64,000 nucleotides of DNA from an uncultured Aquimarina sp. (GCF_947495315.1 NZ_CANLYD010000012.1:124001-188000), one strand, 5' to 3'. Counted from the stretch's first letter, positions 44,219-52,578 are shown. The notes: generated from the letters alone by a model not told the origin. Made by a program: numbers and translations.

Positions 44219-45601
44219 ATGAAAACTTTTAAGTTTATCTATTTTTTATTAGCGGTATCGTTTATAGTGATATCGTGCGGTAAGGATGAGGTTTTTGATT
44301 CCGTAGAACAGGAGTCTGTAAAGCCTGAAGAATTAATTTATACTAGAGCAGGTCTTAAATCTATAGGATCTGGAGTAATGATGCAAGCCTTTTATTGGGA
44401 TGTTCCAGCTGGTGGTACTTGGTGGAATGTGGTAAAAGGAAAGGTGAATTCCTGGAGTAATGCAGGTGTTGATGCAATTTGGTTACCACCAGTAAGTAAA
44501 GCTCAGAATGGGCCATTTTCTATGGGATACGATCCTTTTGATTATTACGATTTCGGTCAGTATAATCAAATGGGAAGTACTGAAACAAGATTTGGGTCCA
44601 AATCAGAACTAGAATCTTTAATCTCTAGCGCTCATAATAAAGGGCTGAATGTGATTGCAGATATCGTAATCAACCACAACAGTGGAGGAGATTTAGAACC
44701 AAATGAATTTGCAGGAAAAGACACCTATACCAAGTTTAATCCGCTATCTAATAAGTTTGATAGGACAAAATATGATTTTCATCCAAATGAAGCATATAAT
44801 TCGGACAGTGGATTCTTTGGAGGGTTTCCTGATTTAAGTCATAATAAAGCATATGTTCAGGATTGGTTATGGAAAAGAAGTAACTCTGTAGCTAAGTACT
44901 ATAAGAATACTATGGGATTTGATGGGTATAGATTTGATTATGTAAAAGGTTTTGCTCCTTGGGTTGCTAAAGAATTTCGTCAATCTACTGGTGCATTTGG
45001 TATTGGAGAATATTGGGATGGAAACGCAAATACATTAAAATGGTGGACAGATCAGGCTCAGATGTCAGCATTTGATTTTGCTTGTTATTATAAAATGAGA
45101 GATGCATTTGTAGGAAACAATCTTAATGCCCTTAGTGGAGATATGTTGTGGAAAAGAAACGCATCTAGGGCTGTTACGTTTGTAGCTAATCATGATACTG
45201 ATGAGATTTATACAAATAAACTTTTGGCGTATGCGTATATTTTAACACACGAAGGGTATCCTGCTCTTTTTTATAGAGATTATGAGGAATGGTTAAGTAA
45301 GAGTAAGTTGAACAACTTGATTTGGATTCATAACAATCTTGCCGGAGGAAATACATCGAACCTTTGGACAGATAACGATGAGTATATTGCCAGAAGAAAT
45401 GGTGGTGGAGGAAAGAATGGTCTGATTGTGTATATCAATAATTCTAACTCTTGGAAAGAAAGATGGATTCAGACTAATTGGTCTAATAGAACAATAAAAG
45501 ATTATACAGGTAATTCTGGTTGGGAGCCTACTACGCAAGGAGGGAAATGGGTTAAAATTCAGGCACCACCAAAAGGATATACTGTTTGGTCTCTAAAATA
45601 G
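44219..45601 (+). CDS. Alpha-amylase lipoprotein (GH13)
   Basis: 460 residues. Lipobox VISC (C20) then GKDEVFDS. The (beta/alpha)8 GH13 barrel contains region I ADIVINH (147-153), region II GYRFDYVKG with nucleophile D240, region III GIGEYWDG with acid/base E264 and region IV FVANHDTDE with D326. C-terminal domain C ends in a carbohydrate-friendly aromatic segment (GYTVWSLK). It should hydrolyse internal alpha-1,4 links of starch or glycogen at the cell surface. No SusC/SusD pair lies beside it. The double LacI-type operator upstream points to sugar-dependent control. It has its own terminator. Confidence 0.93.
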   Translation: MKTFKFIYFLLAVSFIVISCGKDEVFDSVEQESVKPEELIYTRAGLKSIGSGVMMQAFYWDVPAGGTWWNVVKGKVNSWSNAGVDAIWLPPVSKAQNGPFSMGYDPFDYYDFGQYNQMGSTETRFGSKSELESLISSAHNKGLNVIADIVINHNSGGDLEPNEFAGKDTYTKFNPLSNKFDRTKYDFHPNEAYNSDSGFFGGFPDLSHNKAYVQDWLWKRSNSVAKYYKNTMGFDGYRFDYVKGFAPWVAKEFRQSTGAFGIGEYWDGNANTLKWWTDQAQMSAFDFACYYKMRDAFVGNNLNALSGDMLWKRNASRAVTFVANHDTDEIYTNKLLAYAYILTHEGYPALFYRDYEEWLSKSKLNNLIWIHNNLAGGNTSNLWTDNDEYIARRNGGGGKNGLIVYINNSNSWKERWIQTNWSNRTIKDYTGNSGWEPTTQGGKWVKIQAPPKGYTVWSLK

Positions 45602-45624
45602 TGAAGTGATTATTCTTAATTTAT

Positions 45625-45680
45625 AAGACGGTTTTTTATCTGTTAAAGCATTTTGAAGCAGATAAAAACCGTCTTTTTTT
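45625..45680 (+). terminator. Intrinsic terminator after the amylase gene
   Basis: Arms AAGACGG with following T/A bases pair with CCGTCTT at 45669-45675; the inner ATCTG/CAGAT pairing extends the stem to about 18 bases. A T-run follows. Confidence 0.8.
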
Positions 45681-45743
45681 ACTTTGATTATAAGAGGTTT
45701 AAAATAAATAAGTAAATAATAATTAAGTTATTTGAAAAAAGCT

Positions 45744-45772
45744 TTGTAGATAATACTTTTGTGTTATCTTTG
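45744..45772 (+). promoter_or_regulatory. rpsU promoter
   Basis: TTG at 45744-45746 and TATCTTTG at 45765-45772, spaced by 18 bases, the typical Bacteroidota promoter. A second box TACTTTTG at 45754-45761 overlaps. Confidence 0.65.
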
Positions 45773-45792
45773 CACCCTAATTTTTAAAGAAA

Positions 45793-45804
45793 GGAGGTAA
45801 CACT
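45793..45804 (+). promoter_or_regulatory. rpsU: Strong Shine-Dalgarno sequence of rpsU
   Basis: AAGGAGGTAA is a near-complete match to the 16S 3' end, with GGAGG seven bases ahead of the ATG. Shine-Dalgarno sequences are rare in this phylum, where S21 and other proteins hide the 16S tail, and S21's own mRNA is a known exception thought to allow autoregulation. Confidence 0.85.
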
Positions 45805-45999
45805 ATGTTAATTATACCAGTTAAAGACGGAGAAAATATAGATAGAGCGTTAAAACGTTTTAAGCGTAAATTCGATAGAACAGGAACTATGCGTCAGCTG
45901 CGTAAGCGTCAGGCGTTCACAAAGCCTTCTGTTGAGCGCAGAGCTCAGGTTCAAAAAGCGCAATACATTCAGCACTTAAGAGACCAAGAGGAAATTTAA
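45805..45999 (+). CDS. rpsU: Small ribosomal subunit protein bS21
   Basis: 64 residues, very basic, with the S21 pattern MLIIPVKDGENIDRALKRFK and KFDRTGTMRQLRKRQAFTKP. It sits at the platform of the 30S subunit near the 16S 3' end. In flavobacteria it helps sequester the anti-Shine-Dalgarno sequence, so its level can set how much Shine-Dalgarno-dependent initiation occurs. Its own strong Shine-Dalgarno sequence at 45793 predicts a negative feedback loop: low S21 frees the anti-SD and increases S21 synthesis. An AAGAATTAAA hairpin after the stop may terminate the transcript. The Xer-type recombinase follows at 127 bases. Confidence 0.95.
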   Translation: MLIIPVKDGENIDRALKRFKRKFDRTGTMRQLRKRQAFTKPSVERRAQVQKAQYIQHLRDQEEI

Positions 46000-46099
46000 A
46001 ACAACATGTTGAAACGTTGTATGTTTTAATTCTTTTTTAAGAATTAAACTTCGTTTTTCAGTATATATAATTTTAAGCCATTAGATGTCAAAAGTTTTA

Positions 46100-46107
46100 T
46101 ACTTTTG
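46100..46107 (+). promoter_or_regulatory. Minus-7 promoter box of the recombinase gene
   Basis: TACTTTTG matches TAnnTTTG. It covers the TTG at 46105, showing that the longer reading of the recombinase frame cannot be translated from this promoter and supporting the GTG start at 46126. Confidence 0.55.
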
Positions 46108-46125
46108 TATTCTAATGGTTTTTTT

Positions 46126-47016
46126 GTGTTTATTAAAGAATTTATAGATTATTTACTTTTAGAAAGAAAGTATTCAGTTCATACAGTTACCGCGTATAAA
46201 ACAGATTTACTATCTTATACTAGGTTTTATGAAAAAGAATACGATGAAAAAGATATCTCAAGATCGAATTATGCTCAAATCCGTTCCTGGATTGTAAATT
46301 TGGTTGATGAGGGAGTTTCTAATAGGTCGATTAATAGGAAAGTATCTTCACTTAAAGCGTATTATAGATTTTTATTGAAAACTGGGCAAATAAACAAAAG
46401 CCCTTTAGCTAAACATCAAGCATTAAAAGTTTCGAAAAAACTGCAAATTCCGTTCTCAAATATTGAGGTGGATAAGGTTTTGAATGGATTGTTAGATGGA
46501 GAGGATTTCAAAAGTGTTAGAGATAGGTTAATTGTTGAGCTTTTTTATGCGACGGGAATGCGTAGAATTGAATTAGTTAATCTTAAGATAAGCAATATTG
46601 ATCTCTTAGGTAAGCAGGTGAAGGTTTTGGGGAAGCGTAATAAAGAAAGGTATATACCTTTAATACCGTCAATTCTTGCTACTATTAAAAGGTATTTAGA
46701 ATTAAGACCAGAAGTTGTAGTGGAGTCTGAAAATCCTTTTTTATTGTTAACAGAAAAAGGAGTTAAAATCTATGAAACACTTGTGTATCGAATCATAAAT
46801 GGTTATTTTAGTGAGGCATCTTCTAAAGTAAAAAGGAGCCCGCATATATTGAGACATTCATTTGCGACACATCTGCTTAATGAAGGTGCAAACTTAAACG
46901 CTGTAAAAGAATTACTTGGTCATTCCAGTTTAGCTTCTACTGAGGTATATACGCATCATAGTGTTGCGCAATTAGCAAAAGTGCACAAGCAATCTCACCC
47001 AAGGAGTAAAAAGTAA
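46126..47016 (+). CDS. Tyrosine recombinase, XerC/XerD family
   Basis: 296 residues from GTG at 46126; the frame is open to 46105, but the minus-7 box TACTTTTG at 46100-46107 covers the earlier TTG. N-terminal SAM-like core-binding domain (1-90, FIDYLLLERKYSVHTVTAYK) and catalytic domain with the R-K-H-R-H-Y set: TGMRRIELVNLK (Arg), HILRHSFATHLL (His, Arg), LGHSSLASTEVYTH (His, Tyr nucleophile). It should resolve chromosome dimers at dif. The neighbours rpsU and hpf are the usual ones in flavobacteria, so I treat it as the host enzyme and not as an element integrase. Which of XerC or XerD it is cannot be decided by eye. Confidence 0.9.
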   Translation: MFIKEFIDYLLLERKYSVHTVTAYKTDLLSYTRFYEKEYDEKDISRSNYAQIRSWIVNLVDEGVSNRSINRKVSSLKAYYRFLLKTGQINKSPLAKHQALKVSKKLQIPFSNIEVDKVLNGLLDGEDFKSVRDRLIVELFYATGMRRIELVNLKISNIDLLGKQVKVLGKRNKERYIPLIPSILATIKRYLELRPEVVVESENPFLLLTEKGVKIYETLVYRIINGYFSEASSKVKRSPHILRHSFATHLLNEGANLNAVKELLGHSSLASTEVYTHHSVAQLAKVHKQSHPRSKK

Positions 47017-47084
47017 GGTGTTTATTGTTGTGCTTATGTCTTTTGAACTTTAAAATATTTGTTTAACCAATTAAAATAACACCT

Positions 47085-47387
47085 ATGAAAGTGAACTTGC
47101 AATCCGTTAATTTTAATGTAGATCAGAAATTGGTAGATTTTACACAGACGAAATTGGATAAGTTAGAAAATCATTTTAGTCGTATTATTCATGCTGATGT
47201 TTTTTTGAAAGTTATGAATACAAGTGGTAAAGAAAATAAAATCACCGAAATTTTACTGAGTGTTCCTGGAGATGAGTTTATAATAAAAAAAATAAACAAA
47301 AGCTTTGAAGAAGGTGTGGATGAGTGTGTTAGTTCGTTGGAAAGACAATTGCGAAAACGGAAGGAAAAATTAAATGCACATGTTTGA
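47085..47387 (+). CDS. hpf: Ribosome hibernation / HPF-RaiA family protein
   Basis: 100 residues, short form of the HPF/YfiA family. The pattern is MKVNLQSVNFNVDQKLVDFTQTKLDKLENHF, then HADVFLKVMNTSG, ending in a basic helix (SLERQLRKRKEKL). It binds the 30S decoding site and promotes ribosome silencing in stationary phase. The gene follows the recombinase by 68 bases; rpsU, xer and hpf as neighbours are common in Bacteroidota. It lacks the C-terminal extension of long HPF, so 100S formation would need another factor if it occurs. Confidence 0.92.
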   Translation: MKVNLQSVNFNVDQKLVDFTQTKLDKLENHFSRIIHADVFLKVMNTSGKENKITEILLSVPGDEFIIKKINKSFEEGVDECVSSLERQLRKRKEKLNAHV

Positions 47388-47409
47388 TGATTTTTTTTTA
47401 AAAATTGTT

Positions 47410-47460
47410 TTGTGTAAGAAATAAATTCTATACATTTGCAGTCCGTTAGAAATAGCGGAC
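47410..47460 (+). promoter_or_regulatory. tRNA promoter with hairpin at the transcript start
   Basis: TTG at 47410-47412 and TACATTTG at 47431-47438 with an 18-base spacer. Directly after, GTCCG-N10-CGGAC at 47441-47460 and then TTTTTT form a small hairpin with a T-run between promoter and tRNA. It may be an attenuator or a processing signal. Confidence 0.6.
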
Positions 47461-47489
47461 TTTTTTATGCTTAAAAAAGTAACCAAAAA

Positions 47490-47563
47490 GCCGATGTAGC
47501 TCAGCTGGCTAGAGCAGCTGATTTGTAATCAGCAGGTCGTGGGTTCGAGTCCCTCCATCGGCT
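47490..47563 (+). tRNA. tRNA-Thr (TGT)
   Basis: Acceptor stem GCCGATG/CATCGGC, D-stem GCTC/GAGC, anticodon stem CTGAT-TTGTAAT-CAGCAG region with anticodon TGT and T-arm GGGTTCGAGTCC. CCA is not encoded. Confidence 0.95.
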
Positions 47564-47613
47564 CTTAAAAAGGTAAGATTTTGAAAAAAAATAGAACCTT
47601 TTTTTATAAAATT

Positions 47614-47642
47614 TTGAATTGTAAAATATTTGATTACTTTTG
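47614..47642 (+). promoter_or_regulatory. tRNA-Tyr promoter
   Basis: TTG at 47614-47616 and TACTTTTG at 47635-47642 with an 18-base spacer, 45 bases ahead of the tRNA. Confidence 0.6.
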
Positions 47643-47687
47643 CGCTTTCAAAATTTAGAAGTTCATTCTAAAATAATGATTTCAATT

Positions 47688-47769
<82 letters not shown>

Positions 47770-47801
47770 CAACCTTCAATTTTGATTTCAAAATTGTAAA
47801 C

Positions 47802-47874
47802 GCGGGAGTAGCTCAGTTGGTAGAGCGTCAGCCTTCCAAGCTGAATGTCGCCAGTTCGAACCTGGTCTCCCGCT
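47802..47874 (+). tRNA. tRNA-Gly (TCC)
   Basis: Acceptor stem GCGGGAG/CTCCCGC, anticodon TCC, T-loop TTCGAAC. 28 to 38 bases after tRNA-Tyr, probably cotranscribed. Confidence 0.95.
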
Positions 47875-48001
47875 CTTAAAAAATACAGAGCTAATCTTGA
47901 TGCATTATTAGCATTGGATTTTTAAAACAAAAATAATGATGAATCGGTTTTCTTTCGATATGTAATGAAGGACTCTGGTTTATCATTGTGTACTTTTAAA
48001 A

Positions 48002-48073
48002 GCCGGTGTAGCTCAGGGGTAGAGCGTTTCCTTGGTAAGGAAGAGGTCACGAGTTCAAATCTCGTCATTGGCT
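48002..48073 (+). tRNA. tRNA-Thr (GGT)
   Basis: Acceptor stem GCCGGTG/CATTGGC with G-U pairs, short D-loop, anticodon GGT, T-arm GAGTTCAAATCTC. Located 58 bases upstream of tuf. Confidence 0.94.
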
Positions 48074-48131
48074 CTTAGTTCAGAAGCATTAATTGAACAC
48101 TAATATATAACTAAGATTAAATAAATTCATT

Positions 48132-49319
48132 ATGGCAAAGGAAACTTTTGATCGTTCCAAACCGCACTTAAATATTGGTACTATTGGACACGTTGATCAC
48201 GGTAAAACAACTTTAACGGCTGCGATTACTAAGGTATTATCGGATGCTGGTCTTTCTGAGGCTAGGGATTTCGATACTATTGATAACGCTCCAGAAGAAA
48301 AGGAAAGAGGTATTACTATTAATACGTCTCACGTAGAATACCAAACAGAAAATCGTCACTACGCGCACGTTGACTGTCCAGGTCACGCCGATTATGTAAA
48401 GAATATGGTAACTGGTGCGGCTCAAATGGATGGAGCAATTTTAGTAGTTGCTGCAACAGATGGACCTATGCCACAAACTCGTGAGCACATCTTATTAGGA
48501 CGTCAGGTTGGTATTCCAAGAATCGTTGTATTCCTTAATAAAGTGGATATGGTTGATGATGAGGAATTACTAGAATTAGTAGAAATGGAAGTTAGAGATC
48601 TTCTTTCTTTCTATGAGTATGATGGTGATAATGGACCTGTTATTTCTGGTTCTGCACTTGGAGCTCTAAATGGAGAGCAAAAATGGGTTGATACCGTTTT
48701 AGAATTAATGAAGGAAGTGGATGCTTGGATCGAAGAGCCATTACGTGAGATCGATAAAGATTTCTTAATGCCAATTGAAGATGTATTCTCTATTACTGGT
48801 CGTGGTACTGTTGCAACTGGACGTATCGAAACTGGTATTGCTAATACTGGAGATCCTGTAGAGATCATTGGTATGGGAGCTGAGAAATTAACTTCTACTA
48901 TTACTGGTATCGAGATGTTCCGTCAGATATTAGATAGAGGAGAAGCTGGAGATAATGCTGGTATCTTATTAAGAGGTATTGAGAAAACTCAGATTTCTCG
49001 TGGTATGGTAATTACTAAACCAGGATCTGTAACTCCGCATGCTAAATTCAAAGCTGAGGTTTATATCCTTAAGAAAGAAGAAGGTGGACGTCATACTCCA
49101 TTCCATAATAACTACCGTCCTCAGTTCTACGTTCGTACGACTGACGTAACAGGAAACATTGCGCTTCCTGATGGAGTTGAAATGGTAATGCCTGGAGATA
49201 ACTTAACAATTACTGTTGAGCTTATTCAGCCAATTGCAATGAATGTAGGTCTTCGTTTTGCGATCCGTGAAGGTGGTAGAACGGTAGGTGCCGGACAGGT
49301 TACTGAAATTTTAGACTAA
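48132..49319 (+). CDS. tuf: Elongation factor Tu
   Basis: 395 residues. GTPase domain: GHVDHGKTTL (P-loop), DCPGHADYV, NKVDMVDD, SGSALGAL. Domain II and III are complete (GRGTVATGRIETG, HTPFHNNYRPQFYVRTTDVTG, MPGDNLTITVELIQPIAM, GGRTVGAGQVTEI end). Delivers aminoacyl-tRNA to the ribosome. The gene lies between tRNA-Thr and tRNA-Trp and upstream of secE/nusG, the standard arrangement. A hairpin follows at 49343, so tuf can be expressed apart from the downstream genes. Confidence 0.98.
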   Translation: MAKETFDRSKPHLNIGTIGHVDHGKTTLTAAITKVLSDAGLSEARDFDTIDNAPEEKERGITINTSHVEYQTENRHYAHVDCPGHADYVKNMVTGAAQMDGAILVVAATDGPMPQTREHILLGRQVGIPRIVVFLNKVDMVDDEELLELVEMEVRDLLSFYEYDGDNGPVISGSALGALNGEQKWVDTVLELMKEVDAWIEEPLREIDKDFLMPIEDVFSITGRGTVATGRIETGIANTGDPVEIIGMGAEKLTSTITGIEMFRQILDRGEAGDNAGILLRGIEKTQISRGMVITKPGSVTPHAKFKAEVYILKKEEGGRHTPFHNNYRPQFYVRTTDVTGNIALPDGVEMVMPGDNLTITVELIQPIAMNVGLRFAIREGGRTVGAGQVTEILD

Positions 49320-49342
49320 TACAATATATTAATATATGAGGT

Positions 49343-49368
49343 AAGGTATTCGCTACGGCGAATACCTT
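49343..49368 (+). terminator. Hairpin after tuf
   Basis: Perfect 11-base arms AAGGTATTCGC/GCGAATACCTT with a four-base TACG loop, 23 bases past the tuf stop. No T-run follows; it may attenuate or process the transcript between tuf and tRNA-Trp. Confidence 0.6.
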
Positions 49369-49379
49369 GACTTATGTAT

Positions 49380-49452
49380 ACGGGTTTAGCTCAGTTGGTA
49401 GAGCACTGGTCTCCAAAACCAGGTGTCGGGAGTTCGAGTCTCTCAACCCGTG
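49380..49452 (+). tRNA. tRNA-Trp (CCA)
   Basis: Acceptor stem ACGGGTT/AACCCGT, anticodon CCA, T-arm GAGTTCGAGTCTC. Its place between tuf and secE is the usual one. Confidence 0.95.
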
Positions 49453-49554
49453 CTGATAAATATGGAAAGTATCTTCATTTAAATAAAATGAAGTTGATAT
49501 AATGAATTTATAGTGGTAAGAGATTTTTTTCTTGTCATTAAAAAGAATAATAAG

Positions 49555-49752
49555 ATGGCTGGATTAATAAATTACATTACGGAATCATATAGCGAGTTAA
49601 AGAACCACGTAACATGGACTCCTTGGGCAGAAGCGCAAAGACTTACCTTGGTTACCATTGTTTTCTCGGTTATTTTTTCATTAGCTATCTGGGGAGTTGA
49701 TACTGTGTTTAGTAATGTGATAGAGTATTATTTCACTTTAGTTAAATCGTAA
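49555..49752 (+). CDS. secE: Protein translocase subunit SecE
   Basis: 65 residues from ATG at 49555; the upstream frame from 49513 adds 14 residues without family support. Pattern MAGLINYITESYSELKNHVTWTPWAEAQRLT then a single membrane helix (about 36-56), the minimal SecE form that holds SecY. It is the first protein gene of the secE-nusG-rplKAJL-rpoBC run and is separated from nusG by five bases. Confidence 0.95.
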   Translation: MAGLINYITESYSELKNHVTWTPWAEAQRLTLVTIVFSVIFSLAIWGVDTVFSNVIEYYFTLVKS

Positions 49753-49757
49753 TTATA

Positions 49758-50312
49758 ATGGCTGAGGTTGGAAATACAAAAAAATGGTACGTTGTACGTG
49801 CTGTAAGTGGTCAAGAGAACAAGATAAAGGACTATATCGAACGAGAAATTGCTCATATGGGAATGGAGGACTATGTTTCTCAAATCTTGGTGCCCACTGA
49901 AAAGGTTATTCAGATCAGAAATGGGAAAAAGATACATAAAGAAAGAGTGTATTTTCCTGGGTATGTGATGATAGAAGCAAATCTTTCTGGAGAAATTCCT
50001 CATATAATAAAATCTATTAATGGAGTTATTGGTTTTCTTGGAGAGGTTAAAGGAGGAGATCCTGTGCCTTTAAGAAAAGCCGAAATTAACAGAATGCTTG
50101 GTAAAGTAGATGAGCTTGCAGTGAAAACTGATAATGTTGCTATCCCTTACACTGTTGGAGAAACGGTAAAAGTGATTGATGGTCCTTTTAACGGTTTTAA
50201 CGGTACAGTTGAGAAGGTTAATGAAGAAAAGCGTAAGCTTGAAGTAATGGTTAAGATTTTCGGAAGAAAAACCCCATTAGAATTGAGTTATATGCAAGTA
50301 GAAAAAGTATAA
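49758..50312 (+). CDS. nusG: Transcription antitermination factor NusG
   Basis: 184 residues. NGN domain (KKWYVVRAVSGQENKIKDYIE start, RVYFPGYVMIEANL) and C-terminal KOW domain (GPFNGFNGTVEKVNEEKRKLEVMVKIFGR). Binds RNA polymerase and links transcription with Rho or the ribosome. Located between secE and rplK as usual. Confidence 0.97.
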   Translation: MAEVGNTKKWYVVRAVSGQENKIKDYIEREIAHMGMEDYVSQILVPTEKVIQIRNGKKIHKERVYFPGYVMIEANLSGEIPHIIKSINGVIGFLGEVKGGDPVPLRKAEINRMLGKVDELAVKTDNVAIPYTVGETVKVIDGPFNGFNGTVEKVNEEKRKLEVMVKIFGRKTPLELSYMQVEKV

Positions 50313-50389
50313 TAATTGTTACATTATATATCCTGAATTGTTCTTATTGCTTCCACTTTATAGAACAATTCTAATTTAAAATTAGAAAA

Positions 50390-50827
50390 ATGGCTAAAGA
50401 GATAAGTAAGGTTGTAAAACTTCAAGTACGTGGAGGAGCGGCGAACCCATCCCCACCAGTTGGACCTGCTTTAGGTGCTGCCGGAGTGAATATCATGGAA
50501 TTCTGTAAGCAATTCAATGGTAGGACACAAGATAAGGCTGGTAAAGTATTGCCAGTTGTTATTAATGTTTACAAAGACAAGTCTTTTGATTTTGTAATCA
50601 AAACTCCACCTGCGGCGGTTCAAATACTGGAAGCAGCAAAAACGAAAAAAGGTTCAGGAGAGCCAAATCGTAAAAAAGTGGCTAGTGTTACTTGGGATCA
50701 AGTTCGTACAATTGCAGAAGATAAAATGCAGGATTTAAATGCATTTACTGTAGAATCTGCTATGAAAATGATTGCCGGTACCGCTCGTTCAATGGGTGTA
50801 ACTGTAAAAGGACAAGCTCCTTTTTAA
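50390..50827 (+). CDS. rplK: Large ribosomal subunit protein uL11
   Basis: 145 residues. L11 pattern: VKLQVRGGAANPSPPVGPALG, INVYKDKSFDFVIKTPPAA, and the C-terminal MIAGTARSMGVTVKG. Forms the base of the GTPase-associated stalk with the 23S rRNA. Head of rplKA; rplA follows 18 bases later. Confidence 0.98.
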   Translation: MAKEISKVVKLQVRGGAANPSPPVGPALGAAGVNIMEFCKQFNGRTQDKAGKVLPVVINVYKDKSFDFVIKTPPAAVQILEAAKTKKGSGEPNRKKVASVTWDQVRTIAEDKMQDLNAFTVESAMKMIAGTARSMGVTVKGQAPF

Positions 50828-50845
50828 TCCAAAAACGTGTAGAAA

Positions 50846-51544
50846 ATGGCAAAAGTAACTAAAAAGCAAAAAGAAGTTAGAGCTAAGGTTGAAAAGAATA
50901 AAGCATATTCTGTAGACGAAGCTTCTGCTTTAGTAAAAGAAATAACAAACGTAAATTTTGATGCCTCCGTAGATCTTGCTGTTCGTTTGAACGTAGATCC
51001 TCGTAAAGCAAATCAAATGGTACGTGGTGTGGTAACATTACCACATGGAACAGGAAAGGATGTTAAAGTTCTTGCATTAGTAACACCGGATAAAGAAGCT
51101 GAAGCTAAAGAAGCTGGAGCTGATTTTGTAGGTCTTGATGAATATCTAGACAAAATTAAAGGTGGATGGACTGATGTAGATGTGATCATTACAATGCCTA
51201 GTGTTATGGGTAAATTAGGTCCATTAGGTCGAGTATTAGGACCACGTGGTTTAATGCCTAACCCTAAAACAGGAACAGTAACAATGGATATAGCAAAAGC
51301 TGTTTCTGATGTTAAAGCTGGTAAAATCGATTTTAAAGTTGATAAAACTGGTATTGTTCACGCCGCAATTGGAAAGTCATCTTTTTCTGCTGATAAAATC
51401 GCAGGAAATGCAAAAGAATTATTAACAACGTTAGTGAAGTTAAAACCTGTGGCAGCTAAAGGGGTATATATTAAGTCAATATATATGTCTTCTACAATGA
51501 GCCCTAGTTTGGAGATTGATTTAAAGAACTACGCTGGTAATTAA
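50846..51544 (+). CDS. rplA: Large ribosomal subunit protein uL1
   Basis: 232 residues. Core L1 signature VITMPSVMGKLGPLGRVLGPRGLMPNPKTGTV in the middle and C-terminal LKPVAAKGVYIKSIYMSSTMSP. Binds the 23S L1 stalk and, in many bacteria, represses its own rplKA mRNA. The rplJ start is 11 bases after the stop. Confidence 0.98.
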   Translation: MAKVTKKQKEVRAKVEKNKAYSVDEASALVKEITNVNFDASVDLAVRLNVDPRKANQMVRGVVTLPHGTGKDVKVLALVTPDKEAEAKEAGADFVGLDEYLDKIKGGWTDVDVIITMPSVMGKLGPLGRVLGPRGLMPNPKTGTVTMDIAKAVSDVKAGKIDFKVDKTGIVHAAIGKSSFSADKIAGNAKELLTTLVKLKPVAAKGVYIKSIYMSSTMSPSLEIDLKNYAGN

Positions 51545-51555
51545 GATAAACGATT

Positions 51556-52077
51556 ATGACAAGAGAAGAAAAATCACAAGTAATTGAAGACTTAACTGCT
51601 CAGTTAGCTGAAAACACTAATATCTATTTAGCGGATATTTCAGGTTTGGATGCAGGAACAACTTCAAACTTACGTAGAGCTTGTTTTAAAGCTAACGTAT
51701 CATTAAAAGTAATAAAGAATACACTCCTTGCGAAAGCAATGGAGAAATCTGATAAAGATTTTGGAGAATTACCAGAAGTATTAAAAGGTAATACTTCAAT
51801 TATGTTCTCTGAAACAGGTAATGCACCGGCAAAGGTTATAAAAGAGTTTCGTAAGAAATCTGAGAAGCCTTTACTAAAAGGAGCTTTTGTAGAAGAAGCA
51901 ATTTTTGTTGGGGATGAAACTCTGGATGCACTTGTAGATATCAAGTCTAAAGAAGAAGTTATCGGAGAAATTATTGGCTTACTACAGTCACCGGCTAAGA
52001 ATGTTATTTCTGCATTAAAGTCTAGTGGTGGTACTATAGCAGGTATTCTTAAAACATTATCCGAGAAAGAAGGATAA
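51556..52077 (+). CDS. rplJ: Large ribosomal subunit protein uL10
   Basis: 173 residues. L10 opening TREEKSQVIEDLTAQLAE, LRRACFKANVSLKVIKNTLLAKAM, and a C-terminal helix that binds L7/L12 dimers. Anchors the stalk. Followed by rplL at 67 bases. Confidence 0.97.
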   Translation: MTREEKSQVIEDLTAQLAENTNIYLADISGLDAGTTSNLRRACFKANVSLKVIKNTLLAKAMEKSDKDFGELPEVLKGNTSIMFSETGNAPAKVIKEFRKKSEKPLLKGAFVEEAIFVGDETLDALVDIKSKEEVIGEIIGLLQSPAKNVISALKSSGGTIAGILKTLSEKEG

Positions 52078-52144
52078 TCTAAGCGTGTACGCACTTTTTA
52101 ACAAATATATTTCAATTAAAAAAAATTATTAAAAACGATAGAAA

Positions 52145-52519
52145 ATGGCAGATTTAAAAGAATTCGCAGAACAATTAGTTAACTTAACAGTAAAAGAAGT
52201 TAATGAGTTAGCTGATATATTAAAAGATGAGTATGGTATCGAGCCTGCTGCTGCTGCAGTAGCTGTTGCTGGACCAGGTGCTCCAGGTGCAGAAGCTGCA
52301 GAAGAAAAAACTGAATTTGATGTAATCCTTAAAGCAGCTGGTGGTGCTAAATTAGCAGTTGTAAAACTTGTGAAGGAATTAACTGGTCTTGGTCTTAAAG
52401 AAGCTAAAGGTTTAGTTGATGATGCTCCAAGTGCAATCAAAGAAGGTATTGCTAAAGATGAAGCAGAAGCTCTTAAAGCTCAATTAGAAGAGGCTGGAGC
52501 AGAGGTTGAGCTTAAGTAA
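52145..52519 (+). CDS. rplL: Large ribosomal subunit protein bL12
   Basis: 124 residues. N-terminal dimerisation segment, alanine-rich hinge (AAAAVAVAGPGAPGAEAAEE), and C-terminal domain with KLAVVKLVKELTGLGLKEAKGLVDDAP. Recruits translation GTPases to the ribosome. The attenuator-like hairpin after it (52542-52578) separates it from rpoB. Confidence 0.98.
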   Translation: MADLKEFAEQLVNLTVKEVNELADILKDEYGIEPAAAAVAVAGPGAPGAEAAEEKTEFDVILKAAGGAKLAVVKLVKELTGLGLKEAKGLVDDAPSAIKEGIAKDEAEALKAQLEEAGAEVELK

Positions 52520-52541
52520 GCTTACCATATATTGACATAGA

Positions 52542-52578
52542 GGTTTAGACCTGGAGAATTTTCTCTAAGGTCTAAACC
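52542..52578 (+). terminator. Attenuator hairpin between rplL and rpoB
   Basis: Perfect 10-base arms GGTTTAGACC/GGTCTAAACC with a 17-base loop, 23 bases past rplL. There is no strong T-run. A partial terminator or RNase site between rplL and rpoB is known in other bacteria, and the position fits that role. Confidence 0.6.

Noticed and set aside
46126..47016. The tyrosine recombinase as the integrase of a mobile element that made the nearby arrays
   Set aside because: Its setting with rpsU and hpf is the normal chromosomal one and its sequence looks like a Xer protein; no direct evidence links it to the arrays.
51624..52440. Two long minus-strand frames opposite rplJ and rplL
   Set aside because: They are shadows of ribosomal protein genes and have the composition of reversed alanine-rich codons.
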